Assembly (NCBI GenBank): GCA_942486035.1
Contig: CALNXK010000153.1
Location: 37,501-101,500 of the forward strand
Direction of reading: 5' to 3'
DNA length: 64,000 bases
Origin: Porites lobata
Taxonomy: Eukaryota > Cnidaria > Anthozoa > Scleractinia > Poritidae
Below the pieces are notes generated by a model. The model did not search any database. It was not told the DNA's origin and saw only the letters and a program-made list of their open reading frames with translations. The translations under genes and the position numbers were made by a program. Shown piece after piece: positions 44,999 to 56,687 of this stretch (position 1 is its first letter; each line of letters opens with the position of its first letter).

Positions 44999-46059
44999 TG
45001 TCTCTAAGAATCCTCAAGTCTTTACTAGTAAGCTTAAACATTAAGTTTATGTTTTAAGCCCTCGGTTTCCCGGGCCTGTTTGCTGTTTTTAAAGATGAAC
45101 TCAGGGCAAGAAAATCGCTCAAAGCTTTCTTTCTACAGCCAAAATTATAACTAAATATTCTTCGGAAAGTCTTTTCTTTCTATTTACGGTGAATTAATAT
45201 CGACTAAAGGCTTTTTAAAGTTCTGTAAGCTTAAGCTTATATCAAACCTCATACTAAGTCAGATCAGTGTCTCAGTCAAATCTTAATACAAACGTGCATA
45301 AACTAGCTTCATAAACTGCGCCGCTTCACTTCATGAAATTAGCGGGGGTGATACAATAATTACTCAGGCTTACCATATTTCGAGATGCAGCTCCTGAAAG
45401 CTATCAAGTAAGGCAAGGATCGCTTGAACCTTTATAATTCTCGCACGCATCCAGCAAGGTGAAAAACAACAGAAAACAAAAACGATGCCATCCGAAATCG
45501 GATTATAGGCTTTGACAAGCGACGCATTTGTCAACCAAAAACCCAATAAACAAACCAGCCATGAATAAGAGAACACTCTTGATAGCAGCTGTATTTCATT
45601 TTGTACATCCAGTGGAAAAAGACAGTTAAAAACATTACAAGTTGACTGAAAACTCTGTCAGCTTCAGCTGCATGAATTTTAAGCGTGAACTCACCCGTCA
45701 AATTTTAACCAATCAGAGTATAAAAATTGGACGTGGAGCGTGACCAACACGTGACCATGGTAAGAAAAGGTCTTCCCCGCCTGTATTTAAAAAAAACTGG
45801 CTGAATTTTTGCGTCTGAGGTCATCAGTTTGAAATCAAAATCGTAATAGTGCGGGGCGATAGTGACATAAACACAACATATTTGATATGAATTTAAAAAA
45901 AAAGCAAAGGTGAGCCTGCAATCATTTAAAAACGACTAAATTGTCAGCGGATAACTTCAAAAAATACTCTACCTTGATGGGTCGACACCTGAGCCCGCGA
46001 TACGGTCAGGTGATACTGGTCAGCGGATACCCTGTTTTGACAGCTGTCAATTGATGACA

Positions 46060-47280
46060 GGTTTTAGCTCCACTAAAACCATTTATTTCTTTCAGAAATA
46101 AATTTCCTTTTATTTAGCAAAGCTTTTATTGCTTTGTACATTTTTACATCTAGCTGGATTTATGAAAACCGTTCCATCGGACTCCTGGAGTCTACACACC
46201 TTAAACTGACTCAACTAAAGTAAATATCGCCAAGAAACTCAGCTCTTACCCATGGTTCTGTTAATGTGACTCTCTTCTTGGTTCCTGATTAGCAAAAGAA
46301 ACATTCAAATCCATTAAAAAGACACTCTGGACTTGTCCATACACTCTAGCTGCTTAAAGGCCATAAATGACGGAGGATGCTTGAGACTTCACCAAGTTCT
46401 AAGCAGAGAATTCAAGGTTAAATCACCCCCCCTGACTTCCTCCACCCCCCCCCCCCAGCCTAGCAGGTGCTTGAGGGGAACGCTTTCATTGGCCAATGGG
46501 CCTCAAACGTTACTCAACAAATTTTTATACGGGTCCTTAGGTCCAACCACTTACAATTAATATTCCATTTCTCACGATAAAGGAATCCCTTTCGTACACC
46601 TTCGATCTATTGACAAATGGTACCCCTTTCACATGCCTCGTTTAGAACTTTGCATTCCTTTTGACTGCTGTAAATGCGCTGTCATTTGAATGGGAATCAA
46701 TCACAAAAATAGGACGTTTCCACGACTTTATAACGAAAGCCGTAAAATTCATCTGTCAGCCCTTTTGGGCCCTTTAACAGACCCAAATAACAGATTTCCC
46801 TATTTTTTCGTATATTTCAAAGAGTAAAATCCCAACCCTTTCATATATATGAAGCCTGAAAAAGATACCCCTTTCGGGCGGAGCCTTCCCGTATAGGCCA
46901 TTATAGGAAGTACCCCATCCGGGAACCTGGGTATCCAACCAGGTGACTTATAAACCCAAGGCTTCAATCAATAGAAACACACGTATTACATGGTGACCAT
47001 TGCATGCAAACCGCCTTTTACAATAAACAGAAAGCGTAACTATCACAGAATTCCATTACGCTGAGGCCTACCCCAAAACTATAGTTTAAAGATCTTTATT
47101 ATTTATTCAAAATATTTCCTCAATTCTGATTTGCCAAAAGCACACGCTAAATTCACCATAACCAGTTACTGATGACCAAATTTGGAAGAATTTTGAATAT
47201 AACAAGGAAATGACGTCAAAAATGCAGCGTTCTTACAGGTTAAGTCACCGTGGGAACGAGGCTGAGTTGTTTTGGTTGTT
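46060..47280. other. Mixed repeat fragments, no supported gene
   Basis: 46105-46160 resembles the distal CTHRC1 flank (TTTTATTTAGCAAGGCG near 28215). 46430-46925 looks like a decayed element whose right edge (CGTATAGGCCATTATAGGAA, then GTACCCC) resembles the 31696 MITE end. Long C runs at 46440-46460. Confidence 0.4.
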
Positions 47281-47289
47281 AAACTAAAA

Positions 47290-47475
47290 ATGGCGCACAC
47301 TTCACTCGTTTCAAGAGTAAAAACTACAGCTGGAACTAGGCGTAATAATAGCAAAAAACGTTGCAAAAACAGCAAGAAGACAACTCGGAGGGCGACATCT
47401 GCTATTTGGAGAATATTTGCGGAGCTGGACAAACCTAAACGTAAACTATCGAAGATAAACTTAACATCGATGAAG
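47290..47475 (+). CDS. Basic 62-codon first exon, faintly histone H2B-like
   Basis: ATG 47290 (context AAAATGG) opens exactly 62 codons to ATGAAG|gtaagc at 47475, phase 0. The first 35 residues are Lys/Arg/Thr/Ser rich (NNSKKRCKNSKK, TTRRATS). Then come AIWRIFAELDKPKRKLS and SMK. Compared with histone H2B, the order basic tail, aromatic-K/R-hydrophobic pair, acidic/polar, P, L-S, M parallels the H2B start of the histone fold (alpha 1, loop 1, start of alpha 2), but identity is low. No following exon with the rest of a histone fold was found. It could equally be an unrelated nuclear protein. It lies between U copies 1 and 2 in repeat-rich DNA. Confidence 0.35.
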
Positions 47476-47553
47476 GTAAGCTTGTTTTAGCTATGTTTTT
47501 AAACAAGGAGCTATTTTAAATGAATAATAAAACAATTATTGAATTCGGCTTTC

Positions 47554-47658
47554 GTATCATATGACGAATTATGGAGATCGAGGAGAGTGTTATCCGCCTC
47601 GGCCTACGGCCTCGACGGATAACACCCTCCTCGATCTCCATAATTCTTCATAAGATAC
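47554..47658. repeat. Near-perfect long hairpin (105 bp)
   Basis: The left arm contains AATTATGGAGATCGAGGAG and GTGTTATCCG; the right arm is the reverse complement with CGGATAACAC and CCTCGATCTCCATAATT. The centre is CTCGGCCTACGGCCTCG. Outer ends are GTATCATATGA and TCATAAGATAC. It lies 79 bp after the donor of the 47290 exon, inside its intron. Confidence 0.9.
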
Positions 47659-47659
47659 T

Positions 47660-48550
47660 CAGCCTCATCCATTGATTGTTAAGTAATGGTCCAGATAAGA
47701 AGGAAAGGACCAAAACGCAGTGAACACGTCGGAATGCAAAAAGGTGCTAACTTTACTATTGTCTCTACTAAGGTTCTGATTGGTTTAAACATCAAATTTT
47801 ACGAAATCTTCGCAAAGCAGCATGTACATCAATCCTTTTTTTTCTATCCAACTTCCTTATAACAAAACCTCGTCTGAGTCTAAGTAACACAGAAATCGTA
47901 TGTGCGGATCATGTAAAATTGTGAACATTTCTTGGCCATTGTTTGCAACTCTTGTGATTGGTCGAAATGTTTTAACACAAAAATACACCCTTTAAAAGTG
48001 GAGTTTAAATACATTTTCTTTCGTAAACAGCCTTTTTGTAGATTTATGCACTCTCTGCGTAAAAATGAAAACATTTCTATGTGAGGAAAGCGTATTGCGC
48101 CACAACAATAGAAATTGCTTTCCTTCTTACCTGGATCATTACTTAAATAATATTAGTAAATTGGACTGTTCTAAATGAACAGAGATGAAAGCAGTTTCCC
48201 AAGTCACGTGCTTGAAGATGTCAACACCTCTCAGCCCGAGATATAGGTCAAACCGAAAACAAACTGAATCGTTTGCCAAATTAAATTTTCCGCCAGCATT
48301 ACCGTTTCGTACCGCTATTCTTTAAGACATCATTTTATTTTGGTTTTCGTAGTGAATGGGTGAACAACTATCTTTAAAAAAGGCGGTAAATAATGGTGGA
48401 GATAATCTCGACGCAATGAGCGTCGATTACTATCTGGCGCTATGCACCCAACTTAAAGAAGGGTAGATGTTTAGCAATTTTCAGTGGCCAGCTATACTTA
48501 GCAATTTCCGTGTGTTTTGATTAGCTCCCGTAACTTTCGAGGGTCTTCTA
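47660..48550. other. Mostly non-coding; second copy of a CTHRC1-flank block
   Basis: 48230-48530 matches 28540-28830 (CAGCCCGAGATATAGGTCAA, GGCGGTAAATAATGGTGGAG, then a TATCTGGCGCTATGC block). The rest is unrecognised. Confidence 0.55.
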
Positions 48551-49854
48551 TCATAATATATAGATTTAGCCAGGGCTAAAAGCGAAGCTCTCGTTAATAA
48601 ATTCATAATCTAAATCAAACAATAAGCCTGTAATGCACAAATCACTTACCTTTAGAGCACATTCATGTGACTTTGATGCAAAGGCTAAGTGATTTTAAAG
48701 AAAAATTTTTTGACAGTCCAAGAGTGAAACAAATTTTACATCGAGTTATTAAATAGTCTCATTTGTACGCCCAAAAATAGCAATCATGTTCGAGCACAGT
48801 AGATTAGGCCTGGAAAACAAATTCTCCCCAAACAAAATAACCTAGTCGCCCACCACCTTAATTTTATCAGAAAAAATTCATAGTCTCTCCAACAACTCCG
48901 TTGGAGAGACTATGGATAATTGGACACTCACTCAATGCCCCGAAATATAACTTTATGAAACACACGATAGCCCTCGGTGGCAGCCAATTTACACGTTGCA
49001 TTCCTCTATCTAAAATTGAAAGGGAAGCAAAAATAAAAAATCAGGCTGAATCTTTCGTGTTCGACAAGTTTACTTTACCAGAAAATCTTGGCGACAAATC
49101 TGGTGGCGTGTAAACCAGCCTTTTAAATATACTTTTTTTCATCACGTCTGAGGTAAACAGTACTGTGCGGCGCTCATTTTTATCATACAGACCTCGGACA
49201 GAATTTGTTTATTTTAGCCCTATTTAAACCTATAATTCTGCAGTTTTTCACGATTTTGCAAGACAAATGGCACTCATTTGATATCCAGGAGAACGATCGA
49301 AGCACGCGCTCTCTTTGCACAACAAATTATGGCACTGACCACATTATAAAGAACCTTGTCTATAAAACGTTTTCATGAAGAGAATTCCATAATGCCGGGA
49401 CTTTCAGTTAGAAAAATCTGGTCCTATGTGATATGCAGGGTAATAATTATGGGCTTTTAGTGAAAACGATAAAAACAATTACCGCAAAATCACCTTTTCG
49501 GCCAGCCGGACGGGTTCACACTAATGACAAGCACCAACTAATTTGCAGTTCGAGCTGTCAAGTGTTTGAATGAACCGAGTTACCAGTTAGGCTTCAACAT
49601 GATATACAATTTGTTATGTTTTAAAGTTTTATCTCCCTTTATTTATAAAACTGTTTATGGTTTTGTTATGTGTACTCTTTAAAAGCGACCGATATTTACG
49701 CGCGACATTTTGAGTAGCTTTGAGTACTCCCGCATGCGAGACGAGAGGGACTACAAACAACCAATAAAATAAATACAAGTCGGTGAAACATGTACAGAGA
49801 CAACAATTTTCATTCACGAAGACGAGTATTGAAAGTAATGTGTCTCTGAAAAAT

Positions 49855-49966
49855 TACCCTGCGGGCAGAGGCTACATTTTCGCCGTATGAGCTGGCCTGC
49901 GAAAAGTGGCTACTTTTCGCACCCCAGCTCATACCGCGAAAATGTAGCCTCTGCTCGCAGGGTACT
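49855..49966. mobile_element. Hairpin insertion with 6-bp target duplication
   Basis: TACCCTGCGGGCAGAGGCTA opens a long stem that closes with TAGCCTCTGCTCGCAGGGTA; inner arms hold CATTTTCGC and GCGAAAATG, and a GAAAAGTGG loop lies at the centre. It is flanked by AAAAAT at 49849-49854 and 49967-49972. U copy 3 has the uninterrupted site (TCTCTGAAAATCATGAGTC near 54771-54790), as does copy 1 in outline. The insertion is therefore real and younger than the U duplication. Confidence 0.85.
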
Positions 49967-50939
49967 AAAAATATGAGTCCGGTAAGCTTATTTATGTTTT
50001 AAGCCGGCTTCCCGGCGTTTGCTATTTTTCAAGATGAACTCGAGGCAAGAAAATCGCTCAGAGTTTTCTTTTAACAGCCAAAATCATAACTAAATATATT
50101 TCGCATCGTTTTCTTTTTTATTTGCGGTCCAAAAATGTTTAAAGGCTTTTTAAACCTGCTACTATTGTAGGTCAGATCATCGTCTGCCGCGTAAACTACG
50201 TCCGACTTCAGGAAACCGGAAAAAAAAAACACATCAAAGACAATAATTGCTCAGGCTTACCAGTCGAGATGCTGCTCCTGAAGGCCATCAAGTGAGGCCA
50301 GAATCGCTTGAGACTCTTCAACCCTCTTACGCCGCGAACAAGGGCAAGTGAGTAAGCTCATTTTTGAAAAAGATGCCATCCGAAATCGGATTTCCAATGA
50401 CTTTGACAAGCGGTGCATTTCTCAACCAAAAGTGCAATAAACAAACCAGCCAAGATTTAGAGAAGAATCTTGATAGCAGCTGTATTTCATTTCGTACATC
50501 CAGTAGAAAAAAAAGAGTTAAAAACACCACAAGATGACACAAAAGTCTGTCAGCCTCAGCTATCAGTAAACAAGTTTCCAGATGCTGCATAAATTTTCGC
50601 ATGAACTCGCCTGTCCAATTTTGACCAATCAGAACATAAAAATTGAACGTAGAGCGTGATCAACGCGTGACAGTGAGAAAAGTCAAAAGCGATTGCCTTC
50701 CCTGCATGTAAATGTAAGAGACGGTTGAATTTTCGAGTCCCAGGTCAGTTCGAAATCAACATTTTAAAAGTGCGGCTCATGAACACGACTTATTTTATAT
50801 GCATTTTAGAAAAATTGAAATTGAGACTGCGATCATTTAAAAAGTAGCAACTAGTCAGCGGATAACTTCAAAAAAACACTCGAACTCAGTGGGTGGATAC
50901 CTGAGCCCGCAAAACGGCCAGGCGATACTGGTCAGCGGA

Positions 50940-51645
50940 TATATTGGTTTGACAGCTGTCATTTGATCAAAACGTGGATGTACAATATTAGGTGGCAGCT
51001 CCCAAACTATTAAACTAGAAAGTGTGAAATTAAACATTGGTATGCCTGTGGTGCGGACCGACTGAGGGTCGGTTCGTCGGTGTACGGACACGTGATTGCC
51101 AAATTTTCTAGGATGGATAGATTTTCTAAGCTATGGGGCTTCGAACTGAGCCCGTGATCAAATAAAATATCAGCGCAAAACTTTAAACACCACGTGACGT
51201 TAATAGATAGAAAAATGAGCCCGCGATACACTCAGGTAATGATGGTCAGCGTATACTCTAGTTTGACAGCTGTCAATTAACCTTCATTAGAATGGCGAAT
51301 ATTCGAATTAACAGACTAAGAGTGTGGGTAAGACATATCCGTCCGGCATGTATTGGAAAATGCCAGATCGTCTACCTTAGCGAACCTGAGCCTACGTTAC
51401 TAGTTTTCTGATAGTGGTCTGCACATCTCCCATTTTGACAGCTGTCAATTGACCTTAATTTGGCTTGCCAATATAACCGCCAACTGATAGCCTTGCCCGG
51501 CGTAGTTTGGTTTTTATGCTGAATTGGTAAGTGTGACATATTATATCAGCTTATATGTAGGGGCAAAACGACTGGTCTTTCATCTGAGCCCGCGAGATGG
51601 TCATGTGATAATTGTCAGCGGATGTCTGATTTTGACAGCTGTTAG
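50940..51645. repeat. Subterminal degenerate repeats with TTGACAGCTGTCAA (U copy 2)
   Basis: The palindrome or a close variant occurs at about 50949, 51263, 51435 and 51632, each time after a GAGCCYRCG or CCTGAGCC block and a GATASTGGTCAGCGGAT-type block. The same series is at 55775, 56087, 56262 and (degenerate) 56460 in copy 3 and once at 46037 in copy 1. Such subterminal arrays often bind transposase. Confidence 0.75.
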
Positions 51646-51849
51646 TCTAATCGTACTCATACGGATGGCTTACATAACTAAGAGGCTAGTCAAGTTGAGC
51701 AAGATCTACTGTGACATTTGACATCGGCTTACATGAAGTGTGTGTACGGGTGGGCGGGCGTACCCTACGTCATAACCAGATTTTCTCTGATGGATAGTTT
51801 ACCAAATTTTCTTACCCATGGTGTACCGCTGCGCGCGCGCGAGAGCTCC

Positions 51850-52368
51850 GCTAAAAGGGGCCTTAAGTTGACTCGACCCAGTTATTTTGTGAGGGTACCA
51901 TCCTACTTTGAAGCTCTCTGGTATCCCTACCTTTAGTTTGATCGTAAGGCTAACATATAGCATGGATAACAAGTAGATCAATCTACAATATAGCATAAAA
52001 TTTTTGGCGATCGGAGTAAATGTCACGTGGTTATAGTGCCACGCTTCTTTGGGGTTTGAGTCGAAATTCTGCTGTTGCCGGCATTTTTTCGTGAAAATCT
52101 TTCGGCTACATATTGTGCGTATTAGTGCCTTGTGTTGAACAGAGTTTCACCAAAATCGCAAAGACCCAATTCGAGAAATTCAGCGGTTTCCAAATTTAGA
52201 TCATAATTTATGCGAAAATGATAAGCAAACTTTACACGATTATATCTAATAAACTATGAGATTTATCCCTTTATTTTGGGAATCTTTATAACAGATGGGT
52301 CCTTGCAAGTCAGCAAAAAGCGTTGGGGCCTTGTAATTGCGCGCGATGTCGAGCAATGCAAACTTATA
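51850..52368 (-). mobile_element. Element E, copy 2, first half
   Basis: Begins CCTTAAGTTGACTCGACCCA and continues as the reverse complement of 44998 back to about 44490. It stops at GAGCAATGCAAACTTATA, where U copy 3 begins. The remaining half resumes at 56688. Confidence 0.75.
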
Positions 52369-53312
52369 ATATATAGATTTAGCCAGGGCTAAAAGCGAAG
52401 CTCCCGTTAATAAATTCATAATTTAAATCAAACAATAAACTTGTAATCCACAGATCAGGGCACATTCATTTGACTTTTGAGGCAAAGGCTAAGTGATTTT
52501 AGAGAAAAATAATTTAACAGTCCAAGAGTGAAACCAATTTTACATTGAGTTATTAAATAGTCTTAGCTTATTTGTACACCCAAAAATAGCAATCATGTTC
52601 GATCACATTCGAGTATTGTATTTGCATTAGCTGTTGCATCATAGTGTGGCATTCACCAGTCTCTCCAACATTGCTCCGTTAGAGAGACTATGTATAATTG
52701 GACAACCCCGAAATGTAATTTTAAGAAACACACGCGCCACGATAGTCCTTGGTGGCAGCCAATTTACACGTTGCATTCCTGTCAAAAAGAGAGGCCAAAA
52801 TAAGAAAATCAGGCAGCATTTTTTGTGTTCGACAAGTTTAGGTTACTAGTTAATCTTGGCGACGAATCTGGTGGCGACATACTGACATACTTTTTCTCAT
52901 CACGTCTCAGGTAAACAGTACTATGAGGCCCTTTTTTATCATACAGACTTCGGACAGAATTTGTTCTTTTTTGCCCTATTTAAACCTATAATTCTGCAGT
53001 TTTTCACAATTTTGCAAGAGAATTTGCACTCATTCAATATCCACGAAGATCAAAGCACGCGCTTCCTTTGCACAACAAATTATAGCATTGAATTATAAAA
53101 CGTTTTCATGAAGAGAATTCTACAATGGCGGGACTTTTCAGTTAGAAAAATCTGGTCCTATGTGATATGCAGAGTAATAACTATGGGCTTTTAATGAAAA
53201 CGATAAAAAAAATTCCCAACATCACTTTTCAGCCAGCCGGACGGGTTCTCACTTTTTACACGCACCAAATTTGCAGTGTTATTAGTAATGGTAACAGGAC
53301 TGAGTGGAGTCC

Positions 53313-53413
53313 AATTCGGTCTGTAATCATACGAGTGATCCTGAACAAAATCGGACGTCCGCGTAGCGGGAGTCCGATTTGTTTAATCACTGAGTATGAT
53401 TACAGACCGAATT
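53313..53413. repeat. Near-perfect hairpin (101 bp)
   Basis: AATTCGGTCTGTAATCATAC and its exact reverse complement at 53394-53413 bound the hairpin. Inner arms pair imperfectly (AATCGGACG / GTCCGATT) around a CGCGTAGCGGGAG loop. U copy 2 lacks it at the matching place, although the exact edge of the difference is unclear (about 53278-53450). Confidence 0.8.
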
Positions 53414-53716
53414 AGACGACACGAAGTGCTGTCACCAATTAATCATAACTTTAACAAAATTTGTGATATAATAGGCTATTTTTTACATCAAAACACAAGA
53501 AATTCGACATTTTGTTTTGCTAGCATTGAAAAAAAAAAAAAGAAGCCATTTAAGCGCGCGCTTGATGGCGCGTACTGTCCAATTATTTAGGCATGAAGCG
53601 TACTGTCCTATTAAACTGTCCAATTAAGGCTGAAATCAGGGCAGTTGATAGCCAATCAGATTTGACAATTTTGTTATAGTTATGATTAATATAGTTACCA
53701 TTTACGCTTCAACATG

Positions 53717-54496
53717 GGTTGTGTTTTCACTAGGGCGATTAACTAGCTGAACATTCTTTCTAGGATTTGTTTACAAACCGAGTTTTACTAGTTAAACGTG
53801 ACAACTGTTTTCACTGTGGCAATCTAAGCCACTAACTCAGAGGATTCAAATTGCAAAAGCGCGCCATAATAATAAATGAAAGGGGACGAAGTGCTTGTAA
53901 TGACTTCTCGTGTGATTATTTTCGCTGAATTTTGCGACGGAGAAGGAGTTTTATTCAGCAAATGAGGCTTATGTCCTTACAAATGAGGAAGATGCGACGA
54001 AATCTTTTAATTCTGTCAATGCAACAATGAAACAATATTCAGTGCCATAACTGGGATAAGCGCAAGACTATGTGGGTTTATCCAAGACCACAATTCTGGT
54101 TTAAGGATCTGGCCGAAGAAATAGACAATGCAGTGGGGTCGGTGCGATTGTAAATCGAAAGAAAGGACTGTTGGAATTGTCTGCCATGTTGAATTTCTCA
54201 AGCTCAACCAAGAAGCAATAGCCTCTGGAAAATAATATTACCGGATTATTTGGCAGGCGTCTGTCACTACGCGCGACCCGATTGGCTACAGCGTTTATCA
54301 GGACAAGTTATACCATCTTGCGAGGTAGTATAACTCTGCATGAATTTCCGCTCGTAAAGGCGAGAAAATCCCTTGTTTTTGCTTGTGAAAACAGCTTGCA
54401 TTTTTAACTAGCTAAAACCAAGACGAGGTGTTTTCACTGTATTTCCGGACTTTTCCGGCTTTATCTAGTTAAAATTGTCCTAGTGAAAACACAGCC
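53717..54496. mobile_element. 780-bp TIR element with 3-bp target duplication (Harbinger-like)
   Basis: Begins GGTTGTGTTTTCACTAGG and ends as its mirror (CCTAGTGAAAACACAGCC). ATG stands on both sides (53714-53716, 54497-54499), and U copy 2 has the empty site CAACATGATA near 49590. A 3-bp duplication with GG-type ends fits PIF/Harbinger. Inside, the plus strand reads DKRKTMWVYPRPQFWFKDL around 54055-54115, which loosely recalls the start of Harbinger nucleases (R-x-x-x-x-W-V). No complete nuclease is present, so the element is non-autonomous or decayed. Confidence 0.75.
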
Positions 54497-56687
54497 ATGA
54501 TAGATAAATTGTTATGTTTAGGTTTTATTTCCCTTTACTTATTAAACTGTGTATAGTTTTGTTATGTGTAATCTTTAAAAGCGAGTGATATTTACGCGCG
54601 GCGTTTTGAGTATTTCTGCATGCGATGTTTATGTTCGACTGGAAACAACCGGTGCAGCGATAAAAATTGCGAGAGGGACTACTAACAATCAATCAAATAA
54701 ATATAATTTGGTGAAACATGTACAGAGACAATAATTTTCATTCACGAAGAGAAGCATTGAGAGTAAAGTGTCTCTGAAAATCATGAGTCAGGTAAGCATA
54801 AGCTTATTTACGTTTTAAGCGGGCTTCCCGGTGTTTGCTCTTTTTCAAGATGAACTCGAGGCAAGAAAATCGCACAGAGCTTTCTGTTTACAGCCAAAAT
54901 CATAACTAAATAATCTTCGGAACCTTTTGTTTGAATTTGCGGTCAAAAAATGTCTAAAGGCTTTTTAAACCTGATACTATTGTAGGTTAGATCATTGCTC
55001 GTGTATAAACTTAAGCCGCGTAAACCATACGCTCGACTTCAGGAAACCGAAAAAAAAAACACACATCCAAGACAATAATTGCTCAGGCTTACCAGTCGAG
55101 ATGCTGCTTCTGAAGGTCATCAAGTGTTCCAGAATCGCTTGAGACTTTTCAATCCTCTTATGCCTCAAGCAAGGGCAAGTGAGTAAGCTCTTGAAAACGA
55201 TGCCATCCGAAATCGGATTTCCAATGACTTTGACAAGCGGTGCATTTGTCAACAAAAAGCGCAATAAACAAACCAGCCATGAATTTCAGAACAATCTTGA
55301 TAGCAGCTGTATTTCATTTTATACACGAAGTAGAAAAAGACAGTTTAAAACATCACAAGATGACACAAAACTCTGTCAGCTTCAGCTATCAGTGAGCAAG
55401 TTACCAGACGCAGCATAAATTTTCCGCATGAACTCACCTGTCAAATTTTGACCAATCAGAACATAAAAATTGGACGTAGAGCGTGATCAACGCGTGACGG
55501 TGAGAAAAGTCAAAAGCGATTGCCTTCCCTGCATGTAAATGTAAAAGCCGGTTGAATTTTCGCGTCCGAGGTTAGTTCGAAATCAACATTTTAAAAGTGC
55601 GGCTCATGAACACGTCTTATTTCATATGCATTTAAAAACAAATGAACTTGAGCCTGCGATCATTTGAAAAGTAGCAGCTTGTCAGCGGATACCTTCAAAA
55701 AAACGCCCGAACTCAGTGGGTCGATACCTGAGCCTGCGATACGGTCTGGCGATACTGGTCAGCAGAAACACTATTTTGACAGCTGTCAATTAATCAAAAC
55801 ATGGATGTACAATATCAGGTTGCAGGCTCCCAAACTAGCTGGAATTTGTGAGATTAAACATTAGTATGCCTGTAGTGCAGACGGACGGAAGGTCGGGTGG
55901 TCGGTGTACGGTCACGTGATTGCCGTATTTTCTAGGATGGATAGATTTTCTAAGCTATGGGGCCTCGAATTGAGCCCGTGATCAAATAAAATATCGACGC
56001 AAAACTTTAAACACCACGTGACGTCAATGGATAGAAAAATGAGCCCGCGATACACTCACGTAATGATGGTCAGCGTATACTCTAGTTTGACAGCCGTCAA
56101 TTAACCTTCATTAGAATGGCGAATATTCGAATTAACAGACTACGGGTGTGAGTAAGACATATCCGTCCGGCATGTATTGGAAAATGCCAGATCGTCTACC
56201 TACCTGAGCGAACCTGAGCCCACGTTACTAGTTTTCTGATAGTGGTCTGCACATCTCCCATTTTGACAGCTGTCAATTGACCTTAATTTGGCTTGCCAAT
56301 ATAACCGCCAACTGATAGCCTTGCCCGGCGTAGTTTGGTTTTTATGCTGAATTGGTAAGTGTGACATATTATATCAGCTTATATGTAGGGGCAAAACGAC
56401 TTGTCTTTCATCTGAGCCCGCGAGATGGTCTTGTGATAATTGTCAGCGGAAGTCTGATTTTGATAGCTTTCAATCTAATCGTACTCATACGGATGGCTTA
56501 CATAACTAAGAGGCTAGTCAAGTTGTGCAAGATCTATTGTGACATTTGACATCGGCTTACATGAAGTGTGTGTACGGGTGGGCGGGCGTACGTACGTCAC
56601 AACCAAATTTTCTCGGATGGATAGTTTACCAAATTTTCTTACCCATGGTGCTCCGCCGCTCGCGCGAGAGCTCTGCTACAAATTATA

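Larger units (their letters stand above)
43426..46055. mobile_element. Element U, copy 1 (interrupted by element E)
   Basis: Starts TAATATATAGATTTAGCC, then GGCTAAAAGCGAAGCTC, as do the copies at 48554 and 52367. Shared internal landmarks include TTTATCATACAGACCTCG, CAGAGACAACAATTTTCATT, TAGCAGCTGTATTTCATT and a TGAGCCCGCGATACGGTCAG block with TTGACAGCTGTCAA. It is interrupted at 44190-44998 by element E and stops early (about 46055), lacking the right end. A minus-strand ORF at 45576-45370 corresponds to ORFs in the other two copies but has no recognisable domain. Confidence 0.75.
48554..51850. mobile_element. Element U, copy 2 (essentially full length)
   Basis: Starts TAATATATAGATTTAGCC and ends CGCGCGAGAGCTCCGCTA. 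The first 40 bp (AAAAGCGAAGCTC) and the reverse complement of the last 40 bp (TAGCGGAGCTCTCG) are weakly alike, as expected of short TIRs. Near the left it carries GTCTCTCCAACAACTCCGTT, a small hairpin with the following GGAGAGAC. The right third is a degenerate tandem array with TTGACAGCTGTCAA palindromes. A 112-bp hairpin (49855-49966) is inserted here but not in copy 3. No transposase recognised; short ORFs at 48901, 50602 (minus) and 51524 have counterparts in other copies but no domain. Confidence 0.75.

Noticed and set aside
48901..49113. 70-codon ORF in U copy 2 with a counterpart at 52634
   Set aside because: The counterpart is frameshifted, no domain is visible and the region is a non-coding repeat; conservation is explained by element copying.
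50327..50602. Minus-strand ORF with SWLVCLLHFWL-like text recurring in all three U copies
   Set aside because: The frame is not preserved among copies and the sequence has no recognisable domain; noted under element U instead.
51524..51721. 65-codon hydrophobic ORF, repeated at 56352
   Set aside because: It spans the subterminal repeat array including the TTGACAGCTG block, so the hydrophobic look comes from repeat composition.
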